Part shown: positions 8,642 through 17,018 of the stretch, in pieces | Numbering within the stretch: the first letter of the stretch is position 1 | Layout: each line of letters opens with the position of its first letter | Assembly: GCF_001898115.1 (NCBI RefSeq) | Contig: NZ_MKSQ01000005.1 | Span: 246,129 to 310,128, forward strand | Length of the DNA stretch: 64,000 bases | From: Allobosea sp. 67-29 | Lineage (GTDB): Bacteria > Pseudomonadota > Alphaproteobacteria > Rhizobiales > Beijerinckiaceae | Direction: 5' to 3' | Position numbers and translations under genes: made by a program | Notes under the pieces: model-generated | What the model was told of the DNA's origin: nothing | Database searches by the model: none | What the model saw: the letters and a program-made list of their open reading frames with translations, nothing else

Positions 8642-9589
8642 ATGACGCTTGCTCTCGCCATCCACGGCGGCTGCGGCACCTTGCCGAAGGCCGAGATGAC
8701 CGAAGCCGAATGGGCCCAGGCCCGTGCCGACCTTGCCGGCGCGCTGCGCGCCGGCTGGACGATCCTGAGCAAGGGTGGCAGCTCGGTCGACGCGGTGGAG
8801 GCGGCGGTCCGCGCCATGGAGGATTCGCCGCATTTCAACGCCGGGCTCGGCGCCGCCTTCAACACCGATGGCGAACATGAGCTCGATGCCTCGATCATGG
8901 ATGGCACGACGCTCGCCGCGGGGGCGGTCTGCGCCGCCAAGCGAATCAAGAACCCGATCGTCGCCGCCAAGGCGCTGATGCTCCGCGGCGACCCGCTGCT
9001 GCTCGCCGGCCCGGCAGCCGACATCTTTGCCGAGCATGAAGGCATCGATACGGTCGACAACGACTATTTCTCGACCGAGCGGCGCCGCAAGAACCTGTCC
9101 TCGATGAAGATTCGCGAGCTGGTCGGCACGGCAGCCGAGGCGAGCGAGGCCGAGAAGCACGGCACGGTGGGTGCGGTCGCCTGCGACGCGCAGGGCCATC
9201 TTGCCGCGGCGACCTCGACGGGCGGCTACACCAACAAGCCGGCCGGACGCGTCGGCGATTCGCCGATCATCGGCGCGGGGACCTATGCCCGCGACGGGCG
9301 CTGCGCGGTTTCCGGCACCGGCAAGGGCGAGTACTTCATCCGCTATTGCGTGGGCCACGAGATCGCGTCGCTGGTCGCCTACAAGGGGCTTTCGCTGGCG
9401 CAGGCGACCCAGGAGGTTCTCGGCGAGCTCTCCTCCTGCAAGATCGGCGCCGGCCTGGTCGCGGTCGATTCGGACGGCACGATCGTCGCTCCCTACAACA
9501 CCGAGGGGATGTATCGCGGCTGGGTGACGACGGACGGGCTGCTGCATGTCGCCACCCATGGCGACGTCGAGATGGCCGGGCAGGCCTGA
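8642..9589 (+). CDS. iaaA: Isoaspartyl peptidase/L-asparaginase (plant-type Ntn hydrolase)
   Basis: 315 residues. The family's N-terminal AIHGGCGTL segment is present. The autoprocessing and catalytic Thr lies in HGTVGAVACD (about residue 178), where the proenzyme cleaves into alpha and beta chains. The substrate-binding GGYTNKPAGRVGDSPIIGAG segment follows, then SGTGKGEYF. The enzyme hydrolyses beta-aspartyl dipeptides and L-asparagine in the cytoplasm. It sits directly after the binding protein of a peptide importer, consistent with breakdown of an imported beta-aspartyl or related amide (inference). The stop is six bases before the next start. Confidence 0.93.
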   Translation: MTLALAIHGGCGTLPKAEMTEAEWAQARADLAGALRAGWTILSKGGSSVDAVEAAVRAMEDSPHFNAGLGAAFNTDGEHELDASIMDGTTLAAGAVCAAKRIKNPIVAAKALMLRGDPLLLAGPAADIFAEHEGIDTVDNDYFSTERRRKNLSSMKIRELVGTAAEASEAEKHGTVGAVACDAQGHLAAATSTGGYTNKPAGRVGDSPIIGAGTYARDGRCAVSGTGKGEYFIRYCVGHEIASLVAYKGLSLAQATQEVLGELSSCKIGAGLVAVDSDGTIVAPYNTEGMYRGWVTTDGLLHVATHGDVEMAGQA

Positions 9590-9595
9590 GCGCCG

Positions 9596-10633
9596 ATGGA
9601 CGAGCCGATCCTGATCTGGGGCGCTGGCGCCATCGGCGGGACGCTCGGGGCGTATTGGGCCCGTGCCGGCGTGCCGGTTCTCCTGGTCGACATCGTAACC
9701 GGGCATGTCGAGGCCTGTCGCAAGCGTGGGCTCGCCGTCTCCGGGCCGGTCGAAGAATTCCGGCAGATCGTGCCGGCGGTGACGCCGCAGGAACTCGATG
9801 GCCGCTATCGCCGCATCGTGCTGGCCGTGAAGGCCGGGGCGACGGAAGCCGCGCTCGCCGCGCTGAAGCCGCATCTCGCCGATGACGGCTTCGTCCTGTC
9901 CGCCCAGAACGGGCTCAACGAACTCCTCATCGCGCAAGCGGTCGGTGAGCGGCGCACCATGGGCTGCTTCGTCAATTTCGGGGCCGACTGGCTCGGGCCG
10001 GGCGAGATCCTCTACGGCAACCGCGGTGCGGTCGTCGTGGGCGAGCTCGACGGCTCGCTCAGCGGGCGGGCGGCGGAGATGCATCGCCTGCTGCGGCTGT
10101 TCGAGCCGGACGCGATCCTGACCGACAACATCTGGGGCTATCTCTGGGGCAAGCTCGCCTACGGCGCGATGCTGTTCGCCACGGCGCTGACCGGCGATTC
10201 GATGTCGGCGAACTTCGCCGATCCGCTCCGCCTGCCCGCCTGGCTCGCCCTTGGCCGCGAGGTCGGTGCGGTCGCGGCCCGGCGCGGCATCGTTTCGCTC
10301 GGTTTCGGCGGGTTCGACCCGATGGTCTTCGCGCCCGGCGCGCCGGAAGAGCCGCAGCGCGCGGCGATCCGCTGGCTCGCCGATTACACGGCGCAGACCG
10401 CCAAGACCCATTCCGGCATCTGGCGCGACCTCGCTGTGCGCAAGCGCAGGACCGAGGTCGACCCGCAGATCGGCATCATCGCCGCGCTCGGCCGCGAGGC
10501 CGGCGTCGCCACGCCGGCGCTCGAGGCGCTGGTCGCGCTGATCCACGACATCGAGGAAGGCCGCCGTCCGATGGCCTTCGAGACGCTGAAGGTGCTGATC
10601 GACCGATGCAAATCCGTTTCGACGGCCGCGTAG
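9596..10633 (+). CDS. Ketopantoate reductase-family NADP-dependent oxidoreductase
   Basis: 345 residues, slightly longer than E. coli PanE. The N-terminal Rossmann motif is GAGAIGG (about residues 9-15). The conserved AVKAGA segment (about residue 81) and SAQNGLNE (about residue 103) carry the expected Lys and Asn. A helical C-terminal domain follows. Such proteins reduce 2-keto acids, with 2-dehydropantoate as the reference substrate. The location inside a catabolic operon, with a downstream SDR overlapping by 28 bases, argues for a different keto acid rather than pantothenate synthesis (inference). Confidence 0.82.
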   Translation: MDEPILIWGAGAIGGTLGAYWARAGVPVLLVDIVTGHVEACRKRGLAVSGPVEEFRQIVPAVTPQELDGRYRRIVLAVKAGATEAALAALKPHLADDGFVLSAQNGLNELLIAQAVGERRTMGCFVNFGADWLGPGEILYGNRGAVVVGELDGSLSGRAAEMHRLLRLFEPDAILTDNIWGYLWGKLAYGAMLFATALTGDSMSANFADPLRLPAWLALGREVGAVAARRGIVSLGFGGFDPMVFAPGAPEEPQRAAIRWLADYTAQTAKTHSGIWRDLAVRKRRTEVDPQIGIIAALGREAGVATPALEALVALIHDIEEGRRPMAFETLKVLIDRCKSVSTAA

Positions 10634-11361
10634 CCCTCGTCACCGGCGCAGCCCAGGGTATCGGGCGGGCCATCGCGGCGGCGCTCGCCGAGGCCGGCGC
10701 CGATGTCCATCTCGCCGATATCGACGCCGATGGCGTCGCCGAAACCGCTCGCGCCATCGGTGCGACGGCGCATGCCGCCGATCTCGGTTCGCCTGCGGCC
10801 GCGCAGGCGCTGGTCCGTGCCATCGTCTCCGCCGATGACGGGCTTGACCTGCTGGTCCATGCCGCCGGCGGCGTGCGCGGGCAGGTGGGGCGGCCGATCG
10901 AGGACATCGCGGAGGAGGATTGGCGCGCCATCTTCGCGGCCAATGTCGATGCCGGCTTCTTTCTGGCCCAGGCCGCGGCACCGGTGATGCGGCAGGCGGG
11001 CTATGGCCGCATCGTCACCATTTCGTCCGGCGCGGGGCTGCGGCCGAGCCTCACCGGCATCCAGGCCTATGCCAGCGCCAAGCATGCCCTGGTCGGGCTG
11101 ACGAAGCAGCTCGCGTGGGAGTTCGGCCCGCATGGCATCACCGTGAATTCGGTGGCGCCCGGCTTCGTCCGCTCGAACCCGGCGACAGAGCGGCAATGGC
11201 AGAGCTATGGCCCGGAAGGGCAGAGGAGGCTGGTCGAGGCCATCCATACGCGCCGGCTCGGAACACCGGCCGATATCGCCCATGCGGCACTGTTCTTCCT
11301 CAGCGAGCAGGCCGGCTGGATCACCGGCCAGGTGCTTTCGGTCGACGGCGGCCGGTCTTAG
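10606..11361 (+). CDS. Short-chain dehydrogenase/reductase
   Basis: 251 residues, classical SDR. The cofactor motif TGAAQGIG lies near residue 14. ADID after the second strand suggests NAD preference. The HAAGG motif, the ISSG serine and catalytic YASAK (about residue 151) follow. The C-terminal GGRS ending (VLSVDGGRS) is typical of FabG-like members. It is the last gene of the plus-strand operon and overlaps the previous gene by 28 bases, so the two are likely co-translated. The substrate is unknown. Confidence 0.88.
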   Translation: MQIRFDGRVALVTGAAQGIGRAIAAALAEAGADVHLADIDADGVAETARAIGATAHAADLGSPAAAQALVRAIVSADDGLDLLVHAAGGVRGQVGRPIEDIAEEDWRAIFAANVDAGFFLAQAAAPVMRQAGYGRIVTISSGAGLRPSLTGIQAYASAKHALVGLTKQLAWEFGPHGITVNSVAPGFVRSNPATERQWQSYGPEGQRRLVEAIHTRRLGTPADIAHAALFFLSEQAGWITGQVLSVDGGRS

Positions 11362-11365
11362 GGCC

Positions 11366-11800
11366 TCAGCCGCAGTCCATCTTGTCGGCAGGTTGCTCGG
11401 CGCCGACCATCCAGCTCGTGCCGAAACGGTCGGTCAGCATGCCGAAGCGCGGCGACCAGAAGGTCTCGGACATCGGCATGGCGACCTTGGCGCCGCCTTC
11501 GGAGAGCCCGGCGAAGATGCGCTCGGCCTCCTCGGGCGTCTTGACGCCGACGCTGACCGAGACCGAACGCATCGGTCCGTCGCTGCGGTCGGGCGGTGCA
11601 TCGGAGGCCATCAGCATCTGCCCGTCGATCTCCAGGCAGGCGTGCAGGATCTTGTCGCGCCACGCCGGCGGCACCTGGTCCTCGGCCGGCGTTCCCCGAT
11701 GGTCCATCATCGCCAGCATCTTGCCGCCCAGCACCTTCTCGTAGTGAGTGAAGGCCTCGCGGCAGTTTCCTTCGAACATCAGATAGGTCGACAGTTTCAT
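11366..11800 (-). CDS. VOC-family protein (PhnB-like glyoxalase fold)
   Basis: 144 residues with the PhnB/DUF1428-like pattern MKLSTYLMFEGNCREAF, an EKVLGG segment, a DKILHACLEIDGQMLM strand, and FGMLTDRFGTSWMV at the end. It forms beta-alpha-beta-beta-beta modules that usually dimerise, and the metal ligands of true glyoxalases are not obvious. It converges on the SDR gene with only four bases between stops. It has its own upstream region holding the dyad at 11828-11847. Relatives are often paired with ArsR-type regulators and SRPBCC proteins, but none is present here. Confidence 0.85.
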   Translation of the reverse strand: MKLSTYLMFEGNCREAFTHYEKVLGGKMLAMMDHRGTPAEDQVPPAWRDKILHACLEIDGQMLMASDAPPDRSDGPMRSVSVSVGVKTPEEAERIFAGLSEGGAKVAMPMSETFWSPRFGMLTDRFGTSWMVGAEQPADKMDCG

Positions 11801-11827
11801 CGCAGCCTCCGTGTCGCGGGCCCAATA

Positions 11828-11847
11828 ACTTAACTAATTGGTTTAGT
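11828..11847. promoter_or_regulatory. Imperfect 20-bp palindrome before VOC gene
   Basis: An AT-rich dyad (ACTTAACTAA / TTGGTTTAGT) with eight of ten symmetric pairs, in a G+C-rich background. It lies 28 bp before the VOC start and 94 bp before amn. It looks like an ArsR/TetR-type operator, but the cognate regulator is not in the window. Confidence 0.4.
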
Positions 11848-11940
11848 ATTGGCCGCGCGGCCGCGGCTGTCAAGGCGGTGCATCGGTTGTTGTCCGGATC
11901 GGCCGCGGCTAGAACCGGGCAAGGAAAGGATCCCGCCGCC

Positions 11941-13395
11941 ATGAATTTCGAAGCTGCAGCGACGCCCGAGGCCGCGATCGACCGGCTGGAGCGCCTGTAC
12001 GAGGAGGCGCGGACGGCGCTGCGCGGCGACCTGCAGCGCTTTTTCGAGACCGGCGAGGCTCCGAAAACGGCGGACCGGGAGCGCTACCGCTACCCGATGC
12101 TGCGGGTGACCTACGAGCCGGCGAAGCTGCCGGAGGCGACACGGCGCGGCTATGCCAAATTCGCGGCTCCCGGCGTCTATTCGACCACGGTGACCCAGCC
12201 GGCCGAGTTCAGGGCCTACCTCCTCGACCAGCTCAGGCCGCTCGCCATGGAATACGGTGCCCTGATCGAGACAGGTGTTAGCAACCAGGAGATTCCCTAC
12301 CCCTATGCGCTCGAGGGCGGGGACGAGCTGGGCCGCGGCAAGGCCACGGCCGCCGAGCTCGCCCGGCATTTTCCGACGCCCCTGCTCGCGCTGGTCGGAG
12401 ACGAGGTCGCCGACGGCAGCTACGAGCTGGTCGAGGGCGAGCCGCGTCCGCTCGCGCTGTTCGACGCCGTGCGCGTCGACTACTCGCTGCGCCGGCTGGT
12501 GCATTACACCGGCACCGACTGGCGCGCCGTCCAGCCCTGGGTGCTGCTGACCAACTACCACCGCTATGTCGATCAGTTCGTCCGGCTGGGCTTGGCCGAG
12601 ATCGAAGCCGGCACGGCCGAGGCGCTGGTCGCGCCGGGCGGCATCCGCATCGACCGTGACGGTGTCGACGTCTCAGCGGCCGAGCGTGTGATGTCGGCAC
12701 CCTGGCACCGCTTCCAGATGCCGGCCTATCACCTGATCCGGAAGGGCGGCGATGGCGTCACCCTGGTCAATATCGGCGTCGGCCCGTCCAACGCGAAGAA
12801 CATCACCGACCACCTTGCTGTGCTCAGGCCGAACTGCTGGCTCATGGTGGGCCATTGCGGCGGCCTGCGGCAGACGCAGATCATCGGCGACTATGTCCTG
12901 GCGCATGCCTATCTGCGGCAGGACCACATCCTGGACGAGCTGGTCCCGCCGGAGGTTCCGATTCCGGCCCTCGCGGAGGTGCAGGTCGCGCTGCAGCAGG
13001 CGGCCGCCGAGATCACGGGAGAGAAGGGCGACCGGCTGAAGCAGCGCCTGCGCACCGGCACCGTCGTCACGCAGGACGATCGCAACTGGGAGCTGCAATG
13101 GACGAAGGAGCGGCGCCGCATCAACCTGTCGCGCGCCATCGCGGTCGATATGGAATCCGGCACCATCGCGGCACAGGGCTACCGGCTGCGCGTACCCTAC
13201 GGCACGCTGCTCTGCGTCTCCGACAAGCCGTTGCACGGCGAGATCAAGCTGCCCGGCGCCGCCAATGCCTTCTATGAGCGCGCGGTCGGCGAGCATCTGC
13301 GGATCGGGCTGGCGGCGCTCGAGAAGCTCAAGGAAGCCGGCTCCGCCATCCATTCCCGCAAGCTCAGGAGCTTCGACGAGCCGCCGTTCCGCTAG
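11941..13395 (+). CDS. amn: AMP nucleosidase
   Basis: 484 residues, the same size as E. coli Amn. An AMN-specific N-terminal domain (about residues 1-175) precedes a nucleoside-phosphorylase-fold domain. The second domain holds VNIGVGPSNAKNITDHLAV (about residue 277), VGHCGG near 303 and the catalytic-region motif VDMESGTIAAQGYR near 402. It hydrolyses AMP to adenine and ribose 5-phosphate. The ATG at 11941 is chosen over an in-frame ATG 63 bases earlier because the family starts here and AAGGAAAGGA precedes it. It is divergent from the VOC gene. Confidence 0.95.
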   Translation: MNFEAAATPEAAIDRLERLYEEARTALRGDLQRFFETGEAPKTADRERYRYPMLRVTYEPAKLPEATRRGYAKFAAPGVYSTTVTQPAEFRAYLLDQLRPLAMEYGALIETGVSNQEIPYPYALEGGDELGRGKATAAELARHFPTPLLALVGDEVADGSYELVEGEPRPLALFDAVRVDYSLRRLVHYTGTDWRAVQPWVLLTNYHRYVDQFVRLGLAEIEAGTAEALVAPGGIRIDRDGVDVSAAERVMSAPWHRFQMPAYHLIRKGGDGVTLVNIGVGPSNAKNITDHLAVLRPNCWLMVGHCGGLRQTQIIGDYVLAHAYLRQDHILDELVPPEVPIPALAEVQVALQQAAAEITGEKGDRLKQRLRTGTVVTQDDRNWELQWTKERRRINLSRAIAVDMESGTIAAQGYRLRVPYGTLLCVSDKPLHGEIKLPGAANAFYERAVGEHLRIGLAALEKLKEAGSAIHSRKLRSFDEPPFR

Positions 13396-13404
13396 GGCGG
13401 AACG
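13385..13404 (+). repeat. Hairpin over amn stop codon
   Basis: CGTTCCGC-TAGG-GCGGAACG, eight-base perfect stem spanning the amn stop codon, between the convergent amn and metZ genes. It may act as a 3'-end structure for either transcript. No T-run follows. Confidence 0.45.
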
Positions 13405-13425
13405 TATCGCGAAGCGCGGCGCGCG

Positions 13426-14622
13426 TCAGACCTGCGCCAGCGCCTGCTCCAGATCGGCGATCAGGTCGTCCGGATGCTCAAGCCCGATCGAGAGGCGGAT
13501 CAGCCCGTCGCTCACGCCCATGGCGGCGCGCACCTCCGGGGTGAAGCGCTGATGCGTCGTCGTCGCCGGATGCACGATCAGGCTCTTGGCGTCGCCGAGA
13601 TTGTTCGAGATCCGGATCAGCCTGCAGGCATCGAGCAGGCGGTAGGCCCCGTCCTTGCCGCCCGGCACCTCGAAGGCGATCATCGTCGAGGGGCCGCTCA
13701 TCTGGCGCTTGATGATCTCGGCCTGCGGATGGCTCTCGTGACCGGGGAAGATCACCTTGGTCGGCTTGGCCTGCGCGGCCAGCCAGTCGGCCACCTTGCC
13801 GGCGTTTTCCGCCTGCTTGCCGACGCGCAGCGGCAGCGTCTCCAGCGACTTCAGCATCACCCAGGCGTTGAAGGGCGAAAGGCTCGGGCCGGTCTGGCGC
13901 AGGAACTGCTGGATATCGCCCTCGATCAGCTCCTTGGCGCCGAGGATCAGCCCGCCCAGGCAGCGGCCCTGGCCGTCGATATGCTTGGTCGCGGAGTAGA
14001 CGACGACGTCGGCGCCGAGCGCCAGCGGGCGCTGGAAGAGCGGGGTGGCGAAGACATTGTCGATCACCAGCTTCGCGCCGACTTCCTTCGCCACCCTGGC
14101 GACGGCGGCAATGTCGATCACCTCAAGCGTCGGATTGGCGGGCGATTCAAGGAAGAACAGCTTGGTGTTCGGCCTGACGGCCCGCCGCCAGGCGTCGATT
14201 TCGGTGCCCTCGACCAGCGTCGATTCGATGCCGTAGCGCGGCAGATGGTCCTCGATGATGTAGCGGCAGGAGCCGAACAGCGCGCTCGCCGCGACCACAT
14301 GGTCGCCGGCGCGCAGGGGCGCCATCACTGCTGCCGTGACCGCCGCCATGCCAGTGGCGGTGGCGCGGCAGCTCTCGGCGCCTTCGAAGGCCGCCATCCG
14401 GCTTTCGAGCATCGCGACCGTGGGGTTCGACAGCCGGCCGTACTGGAAGCCCGGATCCGTGTTGAGGAAGCGGCCCTCGGCCTGGGCTGCATTGTCGTAG
14501 ACATGGCCCTGGGTCAGGAACAGGGCTTCGGAGGTCTCGCCGAACTGCGAGCGCATGGTGCCGGCATGGACCAGGCGGGTCTCGGGGTGCAGCTTCGCTG
14601 CGGCAGCGTCGACAGTCGACAT
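13426..14622 (-). CDS. metZ: O-succinylhomoserine sulfhydrylase
   Basis: 398 residues, Cys/Met-metabolism PLP enzyme. The ETRLVHAG N-terminus, the PLP-phosphate segment ATGMAAV (about residue 89), SPANPTLEVIDI and the Schiff-base Lys in YSATKHIDGQGR (about residue 208) are visible. The sequence style (GRCLGGLILG) matches MetZ rather than cystathionine gamma-synthase. It makes homocysteine from O-succinylhomoserine and sulfide. The ATG at 14622 follows GAGG and fits the family N-terminus, although the frame is open further upstream. It converges with amn and has a 118-bp leader that contains a 7-bp dyad. Confidence 0.93.
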   Translation of the reverse strand: MSTVDAAAAKLHPETRLVHAGTMRSQFGETSEALFLTQGHVYDNAAQAEGRFLNTDPGFQYGRLSNPTVAMLESRMAAFEGAESCRATATGMAAVTAAVMAPLRAGDHVVAASALFGSCRYIIEDHLPRYGIESTLVEGTEIDAWRRAVRPNTKLFFLESPANPTLEVIDIAAVARVAKEVGAKLVIDNVFATPLFQRPLALGADVVVYSATKHIDGQGRCLGGLILGAKELIEGDIQQFLRQTGPSLSPFNAWVMLKSLETLPLRVGKQAENAGKVADWLAAQAKPTKVIFPGHESHPQAEIIKRQMSGPSTMIAFEVPGGKDGAYRLLDACRLIRISNNLGDAKSLIVHPATTTHQRFTPEVRAAMGVSDGLIRLSIGLEHPDDLIADLEQALAQV

Positions 14623-14632
14623 GGGAGCCTCG

Positions 14633-14652
14633 GTCCGTTCTTTATAACGGAC
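14633..14652 (-). promoter_or_regulatory. Dyad in metZ leader
   Basis: GTCCGTT-N6-AACGGAC, perfect seven-base arms ending 11 bases before the metZ ATG. It could be an operator or an RNA hairpin close to the start codon. It does not match the SAM-II riboswitch consensus known upstream of alphaproteobacterial met genes. Confidence 0.35.
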
Positions 14653-14740
14653 AACGCCAGTATCAGCTTCCCCTTCGTTCGTAAAGAAGAACAAATCTTC
14701 CCCTTTGGGGGACGCCGTGCGGCGCGATCCTTCTCCGCGC

Positions 14741-15481
14741 TCAGCCGGCCTGTACGGCGGGGCGGCCGAGCGGCTTCAGGAAGCCGGTCAGATCGGCCGT
14801 GACGTGGTGGACATGGCCGGCGGCGACGGCCGTCTGCTCCCAGGCCTCGCGGAAGGGGTCGGGCGTCTTCGGCACGATCAGCACGGTCTTCATGCCGAGC
14901 GCGCTCGGAACCAGCAGGTTCTTCTCGATGTCCTCGAACATCGCGGCGCGCCCGGGATCGACGGCGTGCTTGGCGAGGAAGTTCTCGTAGGTGGCGCGTT
15001 CGGGCTTCGGGGTGAAGCCGGCCTGCACGATGTCGAAGATGTCCTCGAAATGATGCAGGATGCCGAGCTTGCCGGCGACGTTCTCGGCGTGTCCGCGCGA
15101 GCCGTTGGTCAGGATCAGCTTGCGGCCGGGTAAGGCCGCGATGGCGTCGCCCAGATCGGGGTTGGGATCGAGCAGGGTCAGGTCGATCTGGTGGGCGAAG
15201 TCGAGGAAGTCGTCGGGGTCGACCCCATGCTCCTCCATCAATCCCTTCAGCGTGGTTCCATAGCGCTGATAATAGTATTTCTGCAGCGCCCGCGACGACA
15301 GCCCGTCGAGCCCGAATAGCTCGGCCAGGAACAGCGTGATCCGCTCGTCGACCTGGGGCCAGACCTTGGCTTCGTGGGAATAGAGCGTGTTGTCGAGATC
15401 GAAGATCCAGTGGTCGACATGCGCGAAGCCCTCGGTGGTCAGGGGCGGGGTCGCGGCGGGTGCATCGGCGAGGTTTTTCAT
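14741..15481 (-). CDS. HAD-family pyrimidine 5'-nucleotidase
   Basis: 246 residues. HAD motif I is DLDNTLY (about residue 28, nucleophile Asp). Motif II is LTNGS (about 125), motif III uses the Lys of KPERATYENF (about 160), and motif IV is MFEDIEKN (about 180). The arrangement matches the Sdt1/PynA-like pyrimidine 5'-nucleotidase branch. Such enzymes dephosphorylate UMP, CMP and related nucleotides. The start at 15481 has GGAG seven bases upstream. Between this gene and argB lie 177 bp without coding potential. Confidence 0.87.
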   Translation of the reverse strand: MKNLADAPAATPPLTTEGFAHVDHWIFDLDNTLYSHEAKVWPQVDERITLFLAELFGLDGLSSRALQKYYYQRYGTTLKGLMEEHGVDPDDFLDFAHQIDLTLLDPNPDLGDAIAALPGRKLILTNGSRGHAENVAGKLGILHHFEDIFDIVQAGFTPKPERATYENFLAKHAVDPGRAAMFEDIEKNLLVPSALGMKTVLIVPKTPDPFREAWEQTAVAAGHVHHVTADLTGFLKPLGRPAVQAG

Positions 15482-15658
15482 TGGACTCCGTGATGTGGCG
15501 AGGCGGAGTCTGCCCTGCAAGTCCTTGGCCAAGGCTTAATCGCGGCGAACCCGTCCGCCTTCATGGCCGGGCGCGATCCGACGCTCCCGGAAGCCGATGC
15601 GCCCGGGTCACGAGAATGCCCGGGGAGGCAAGGGCGCCTCACCCGGGAACGGCGCCCG

Positions 15659-16555
15659 TCAACGCCGGATGATCGTGCCGGCGCCGGTATCGGTGAACAG
15701 CTCGATCAGCGCCGCATGAGGCACCTTGCCGTCGAGGATGACGACGGCCTCGACGCCCTTCTCCAGCGCGTAGATGCAGGTCTCGATCTTCGGGATCATG
15801 CCGCCCGAGATCGTGCCGTCGGCGATCAGGTGGCGGCACTCCTCGACCGTGAGCTCCGGGATGAGCTGCTTGTCCTTGTTGAGCACACCGGGAACGTCGG
15901 TCAGCAGCAGCAGGCGCTTGGCGTTGAGCGCGCCTGCGATCGCTCCGGCGAAGGTGTCGGCGTTGACGTTGTAGGTCTGGCCGTCGGCGGCGGCGCAGAC
16001 CGGCGCCAGCACCGGGATCAATTCGGCCTTGAGCACGGCGTCGAGGACATCGGTATTGACCTTGTCGGGCTCGCCGACGAAGCCGAGGTCGAGCACCTCC
16101 TCGATCTTGGAGTCCGGGTCGACGATGGTGCGCGTCACCTTGCGGGCCGTGACCATGTTGCCGTCCTTGCCGCAAAGCCCGATGGCGCGCCCGCCCTCGC
16201 GGGTGATGTAGCCGACGATCTCCTTGTTGACCGAACCGGCGAGCACCATCTCGACGACCTCGACGGTCGCCTCGTCGGTGACGCGCAGCCCCTGCTTGAA
16301 CTCGGACTGGATGCCGAGCTTCTTGAGCATGGCGGCGATCTGCGGGCCGCCGCCATGGCAGACCACCGGCTTCAGCCCGGACTGCTCGAGCAGCACGATG
16401 TCTTCGGCGAAATCCTCGGCGGTGGCGGCGTCGCCCATGGCGTTGCCGCCATACTTGATGACGATCACCTCCTGGTCGTAGCGCTGCATGTGCGGCAGCG
16501 CCTGAACCAGCAGCTCGGCCGATTGCGACGGAGTCAGATGGGGATGGTCGGTCAT
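15659..16555 (-). CDS. argB: Acetylglutamate kinase
   Basis: 298 residues, amino-acid kinase fold. [10 protein letters not shown] (about residue 33) binds the ATP phosphates. VCHGGGPQI (about residue 63) and the [16 protein letters not shown] segment (about residue 195) bind acetylglutamate. The lysine-bearing GMIPKIE comes near residue 248. It catalyses the second step of arginine synthesis. The position after engB and DUF423 matches the conserved Hyphomicrobiales yidC-engB-argB order. Confidence 0.96.
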   Translation of the reverse strand: MTDHPHLTPSQSAELLVQALPHMQRYDQEVIVIKYGGNAMGDAATAEDFAEDIVLLEQSGLKPVVCHGGGPQIAAMLKKLGIQSEFKQGLRVTDEATVEVVEMVLAGSVNKEIVGYITREGGRAIGLCGKDGNMVTARKVTRTIVDPDSKIEEVLDLGFVGEPDKVNTDVLDAVLKAELIPVLAPVCAAADGQTYNVNADTFAGAIAGALNAKRLLLLTDVPGVLNKDKQLIPELTVEECRHLIADGTISGGMIPKIETCIYALEKGVEAVVILDGKVPHAALIELFTDTGAGTIIRR

Positions 16556-16643
16556 TCGGCAGCTCCGCGCACGGTCGCAGGAAGAATGTGCGGCCGCGCT
16601 TCTAGCGGAAGAACGCTCCAGGCGGAAGCAGTCCGGGCGCGGA

Positions 16644-17012
16644 TCAGGCGCGTTTCGTCGACGCGGCCGCGATGGCGAGCCCGAGCCAGCCGCCGAGCAT
16701 CAGCCAGCCGCCGATCGGCGCGGCGCGCGGGAACAGGGCCGCGCCGGCGAAGCCGCGGCGGGCGAGGTCGGCGGCGAACAGCGCCGCTCCGAGGATGATG
16801 GCCGACAGCGCGATCCGGGCGAGCAGGTCGTGGAGATGGCCGGTCCGGCGTGCGGCGGTCGCTCCGATCACGACCGGTGCATGGAAGAGCAGCATCTGGC
16901 CGGCGGTCTGGACATTGGCCGTGCCGGCGATGTGGGCGGCGGCCGCCAGCAGCGCGACGCCGGCAAAGCCCATCAGCGCGGCGAGGACGAGATGGAGCCT
17001 GGTTGCGGTCAT
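16644..17012 (-). CDS. DUF423 membrane protein (YgdD family)
   Basis: 122 residues with four hydrophobic segments and the DUF423 pattern: an N-terminal [22 protein letters not shown], a [10 protein letters not shown] region, and a terminal [16 protein letters not shown]. It is an inner-membrane protein of unknown function. It lies six bases from the engB stop, so it is probably co-transcribed. The spacing to argB is 88 bp. Confidence 0.88.
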   Translation of the reverse strand: MTATRLHLVLAALMGFAGVALLAAAAHIAGTANVQTAGQMLLFHAPVVIGATAARRTGHLHDLLARIALSAIILGAALFAADLARRGFAGAALFPRAAPIGGWLMLGGWLGLAIAAASTKRA

Positions 17013-17018
17013 CGGAGC

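Noticed and set aside
6389..10546. A 1385-codon open frame on the minus strand
   Set aside because: It is antisense to marR, the binding protein, isoaspartyl peptidase and reductase genes, all of which have clear family motifs. Its composition is Arg/Gly/Asp-rich, as expected from the complement of GC-rich codons.
14623..14700. SAM-II riboswitch before metZ
   Set aside because: The leader lacks the conserved SAM-II pseudoknot sequence; only a short dyad is present.
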